DNA of 64,000 bases from CBDFGK01 sp965247075 (GTDB lineage Bacteria > Pseudomonadota > Gammaproteobacteria > Pseudomonadales > Halieaceae). The notes beneath the pieces were generated by a model. That model worked only from the letters and a program-made list of their open reading frames with translations, did not search any database and was not told the DNA's origin. Both the position numbers and the translations under genes were made by a program. The stretch lies in contig CBDFGK010000002.1 in NCBI GenBank assembly GCA_965247075.1, forward strand, positions 1,054,001 through 1,118,000, given 5' to 3'. This document shows positions 61,777 through 64,000 of this stretch, piece after piece; within the stretch, counting starts at the first letter, position 1, and each line of letters opens with the position of its first letter.

Positions 61777-63165
61777 ATGGCGCAGACACGCAGCGAAAGT
61801 GACACCATGGGGAGTATCGATATCCCTGGCGACCGATTTTGGGGGGCACAGACCCAACGCTCCCTGCACAACTTCAAAATTGGGCAGGAGCGATTTCCAC
61901 GGGAGTTCCTTCGCGCCCTGGGAATTGTCAAGCGTTCGGCGGCGCTTGTGAACAACCAACTGGGCGCGCTCAACGACGAAAAGAAAGAACTGATTCTGAA
62001 AGCCTGCGATGAAATTATCGCCGGTCGTCTGGATGATCACTTCCCCCTGGTGGTGTGGCAAACCGGCAGTGGCACCCAAACCAATATGAACATCAACGAG
62101 GTGATCGCCAACTGGTCTGCCCATTGCTGTGGCCAGCCCATGGGCACCAAGAATCCCATTCACCCCAACGATGACTGCAATAAAAGCCAGTCCTCCAATG
62201 ACGTCTTTCCCACGGCCATGCATATCGCCGCCGTGGAACAAATCGTCGGCACGCTGATCCCTTCGATAAACGCTCTGGCCGACGCTGTTGAAGAAAAAGC
62301 CGCCGCCTTCGAGGACGTAATCAAGATCGGCAGGACCCATTTAATGGATGCAACTCCGCTCACACTGGGTAACGAATTCTCAGGCTATGCCAGTCAACTG
62401 CGGCACGCCGTCATTCATATCAAGCATAGCCTGCCCCATCTTTCGGAACTCGCACTCGGTGGCACCGCGGTGGGAACCGGCCTCAACGCCCCTCAGGGTT
62501 TTGCCGAGCAAGTCGCCGCGGAAATTGCCGCTTTTACCGGACAGGATTTTGTGTCGGCACCCAACAAGTTTGAAGCTTTGGCCGCCAATGACGCCCTGGT
62601 TTCCGGCCATGGTGCCCTCAAGACCCTGGCCGCCGGCCTGATGAAAATCGCCAATGATGTGCGCTGGTTGGCCAGTGGTCCCCGCTGCGGCATTGGCGAA
62701 ATCTCCATGCCCGCCAACGAACCCGGATCCTCCATTATGCCGGGCAAAGTGAACCCCACCCAGTGTGAAGCCATGACCATGGTCTGCGCTCAGGTGATGG
62801 GCAACGACACCACGATTAACCTGGCCGGAGCGTCCGGAAATTTTGAACTCAACGTCTTCAAACCGGTAATTATCTACAGCTATTTGCAATCAGTGCGGCT
62901 GTTGAGCGAGGCCTGTGACAGTTTCCGTTTAAACTGTGTTGTAGGCATTGAAGCCAACCGGGACAACATCACCAAAAACCTCAATAATTCTCTGATGCTG
63001 GCCACCGCCCTCAACACCCATATTGGCTATGACAACGCGGCCAAAATCGCCAAAAAAGCCCATGCAGATGGCACCAGCCTCAAACACGCCGCCCTGTCGC
63101 TGGGCTTTTTGGACGAGGCACAGTTTGACGAAATCGTGGATCCTTCCAGGATGATTGGCCAGTAA
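61777..63165 (+). CDS. fumC: Class II fumarate hydratase
   Basis: 462 residues, full length. Signatures: VWQTGSGTQTNMNINEVIAN, GRTHLMDATPLTLGNEFSGY and the fumarase/aspartase signature GSSIMPGKVNPTQCEA. Interconverts fumarate and malate in the TCA cycle, without iron-sulfur. No strong ribosome-binding site precedes ATG 61777; it may be translated from the act transcript. Confidence 0.95.
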   Translation: MAQTRSESDTMGSIDIPGDRFWGAQTQRSLHNFKIGQERFPREFLRALGIVKRSAALVNNQLGALNDEKKELILKACDEIIAGRLDDHFPLVVWQTGSGTQTNMNINEVIANWSAHCCGQPMGTKNPIHPNDDCNKSQSSNDVFPTAMHIAAVEQIVGTLIPSINALADAVEEKAAAFEDVIKIGRTHLMDATPLTLGNEFSGYASQLRHAVIHIKHSLPHLSELALGGTAVGTGLNAPQGFAEQVAAEIAAFTGQDFVSAPNKFEALAANDALVSGHGALKTLAAGLMKIANDVRWLASGPRCGIGEISMPANEPGSSIMPGKVNPTQCEAMTMVCAQVMGNDTTINLAGASGNFELNVFKPVIIYSYLQSVRLLSEACDSFRLNCVVGIEANRDNITKNLNNSLMLATALNTHIGYDNAAKIAKKAHADGTSLKHAALSLGFLDEAQFDEIVDPSRMIGQ

Positions 63166-63301
63166 TCACTGCCTGGGGACAAAAACTCTCAGTCTGCGCA
63201 TTGATTACGCTGGTAATTTCGCTGTCTCCGATGAGCGGCAGGTATCCTTCCCTGTCATCCAGGCGCGAGCCCGGCAGTCGTAAAACCACGTCCTTCAATG
63301 C

Positions 63302-63385
63302 TCAAGCCGTGCGCAATTGTATCTGCGCACAGCCACCGAGCATCGCCAGACAGAACAGCAGAGCCACGGTCGCTACCCGGTTCAT
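63302..63385 (-). pseudogene. Lipoprotein gene stub
   Basis: From ATG 63385: MNRVATVALLFCLAMLGGCA, a lipoprotein signal with lipobox LGGC, then QIQLRTA-stop after 27 codons. It starts 2 bases after the stop of the sulfatase-like fragment, so the two were once an operon. The rest of 63166-63300 shows no supported gene. Confidence 0.4.
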
Positions 63386-63387
63386 CA

Positions 63388-63489
63388 CTACAGATCCTCC
63401 GGCAGAATGATGCCCAATTGCCGGTGTTGGGTGCGCCATAGCTCAATCAACTCAGCCAGCTTTGCCGGTTTCTCCCCGGCGAGATTGGT
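63388..63489 (-). pseudogene. Possible sulfatase C-terminal fragment
   Basis: NLAGEKPAKLAELIELWRTQ then HRQLGIILPEDL-stop looks like the C-terminal end of arylsulfatase-type proteins, which often run DPGExxNLAxExP. Upstream sequence to 63656 is not related. Only about 33 residues remain. Confidence 0.35.
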
Positions 63490-63656
63490 GCAAACAATTA
63501 TCAAGGTACAAGCATACAGTATATCACTGATTGAGCTATTCTCGGACACGCACCTAGGGTGCCCCAAGGCCCTGGTGGATTCAGCACCCCCCTGAGTGCC
63601 CGATTGTAAATGCCATTCATAGTGTCGAATATTGACATTATTCGACATCCCATCTA

Positions 63657-64000
63657 GGAGTCTGTCGGATTTAGCGACAGCATTAATGATAGAATAAGCC
63701 CATCGTACCAAGAAGGGATCGAGGCTACCATGTCAGGCAAATTCCAGCCGATCAATCGAGATACGCCGTACCTGCTACCGCCCTCCTTGCAGGACTGGTT
63801 GCCGGAGAAACACCTGGCACGTTTTGTAGTGGATATTGTGGATCAACTCGACTTGAGTGAACTGGTAACTCGCTATGGTGGCGGTGGGAAACAGCCCTAT
63901 CACCCCGCCGTGTTAGTAGCGCTGTTGTTCTACGGTTACGCGACCGGGATATTCTCCAGTCGCAAGTTGGAGCAGGCGACCCACGACTCGGTTGCCTTTC
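63657..64000 (+). mobile_element. IS1182-family element, copy 2 (runs off the right edge)
   Basis: After CTAG (63653-63656) the sequence GAGTCTGTCGG and the following 330 bases are nearly identical to copy 1 from 24570. Only the left part is in the window. Confidence 0.9.
63730..64000 (+). CDS. IS1182-family transposase, 5' part
   Basis: From ATG 63730 it reads MSGKFQPINRDTPYLLPPSL and continues as in copy 1, with a Gly for Ala change at residue 3. Open to the window edge; the remainder is outside. Confidence 0.9.
   Translation, partial: MSGKFQPINRDTPYLLPPSLQDWLPEKHLARFVVDIVDQLDLSELVTRYGGGGKQPYHPAVLVALLFYGYATGIFSSRKLEQATHDSVAF

Noticed and set aside
63388..63711. A 107-codon minus-strand gene beginning MVRWAYS
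   Set aside because: The first residues come from the IS1182 end (the same start occurs at 24623 beside copy 1). Only the last 33 codons look like a protein fragment.

Overview
The window looks like a gammaproteobacterial chromosome segment of moderate GC. The evidence is DeaD-type helicase architecture, a caa3-type oxidase followed by alternative complex III, an AmmeMemoRadiSam pair, an NfeD/slipin pair and class II fumarase. A marine Cellvibrionales-like host is an inference only. I saw no rRNA, tRNA or CRISPR array.

Layout. (1) 0-3.5 kb: chromosomal genes deaD and a GST/glutaredoxin-like protein, a small membrane protein, and relics of hrpB and of an AbrB-type antitoxin. (2) 3.5-38.6 kb: a defence-island-like accessory region full of insertion sequences. 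Its main cargo is two helicase-centred operons. Operon 1 (3847-10903, +) has three genes joined by ATGA overlaps: an unrecognised helical protein, a double-motif phospholipase-D-like protein and a large SNF2-type helicase. Operon 2 (16296-22820, -) has six overlapping or abutting genes: two unrecognised proteins, a TPR-like acidic protein, a RapA-like SNF2 ATPase, a tiny protein and a C2H2 zinc-finger protein. Operon 2 is decaying: IS630 cuts off its 5' end, IS21 bounds its 3' end, and three small genes carry frameshifts. Around the operons are two AbiEi-like/Fic fusions (one followed by a NYN nuclease), a HEPN protein, a BrnT/BrnA pair with a shortened toxin, a ParD antitoxin whose toxin is almost entirely deleted, WYL relics, and an integron-type attC cassette carrying a bacterial PH-domain gene split by IS1182.

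(3) 38.6-49 kb: ordinary chromosome with small relics: VOC proteins, AmrS and a fused AmrB-AmrA, NfeD/slipin, an exported ATP-dependent DNA ligase, a broken peroxiredoxin and a tandem universal stress protein. (4) 48.3-63.2 kb: a respiratory block with DUF2189, CoxB (fused cytochrome c), CoxA, Cox11, CoxC, DUF2909, a GldC-like protein and alternative complex III genes actA-B1-B2-C-D-E-F, then fumC. The logic is quinol to ACIII to cytochrome c to caa3 oxidase. (5) 63.2-64 kb: relics, then a second IS1182 copy running off the edge.

Mobile elements: two IS630 copies of one type (22822-23977, 29703-30858), a different IS630 (34346-35575), IS1182 (24570-26135 and 63657 onward), IS4 (26672-27944), ISL3 (28634-29667), IS3 (11719-13029) and fragments of IS3 and IS21. 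Several insertions can be reversed on paper because the target duplication and the interrupted reading frame are both visible.
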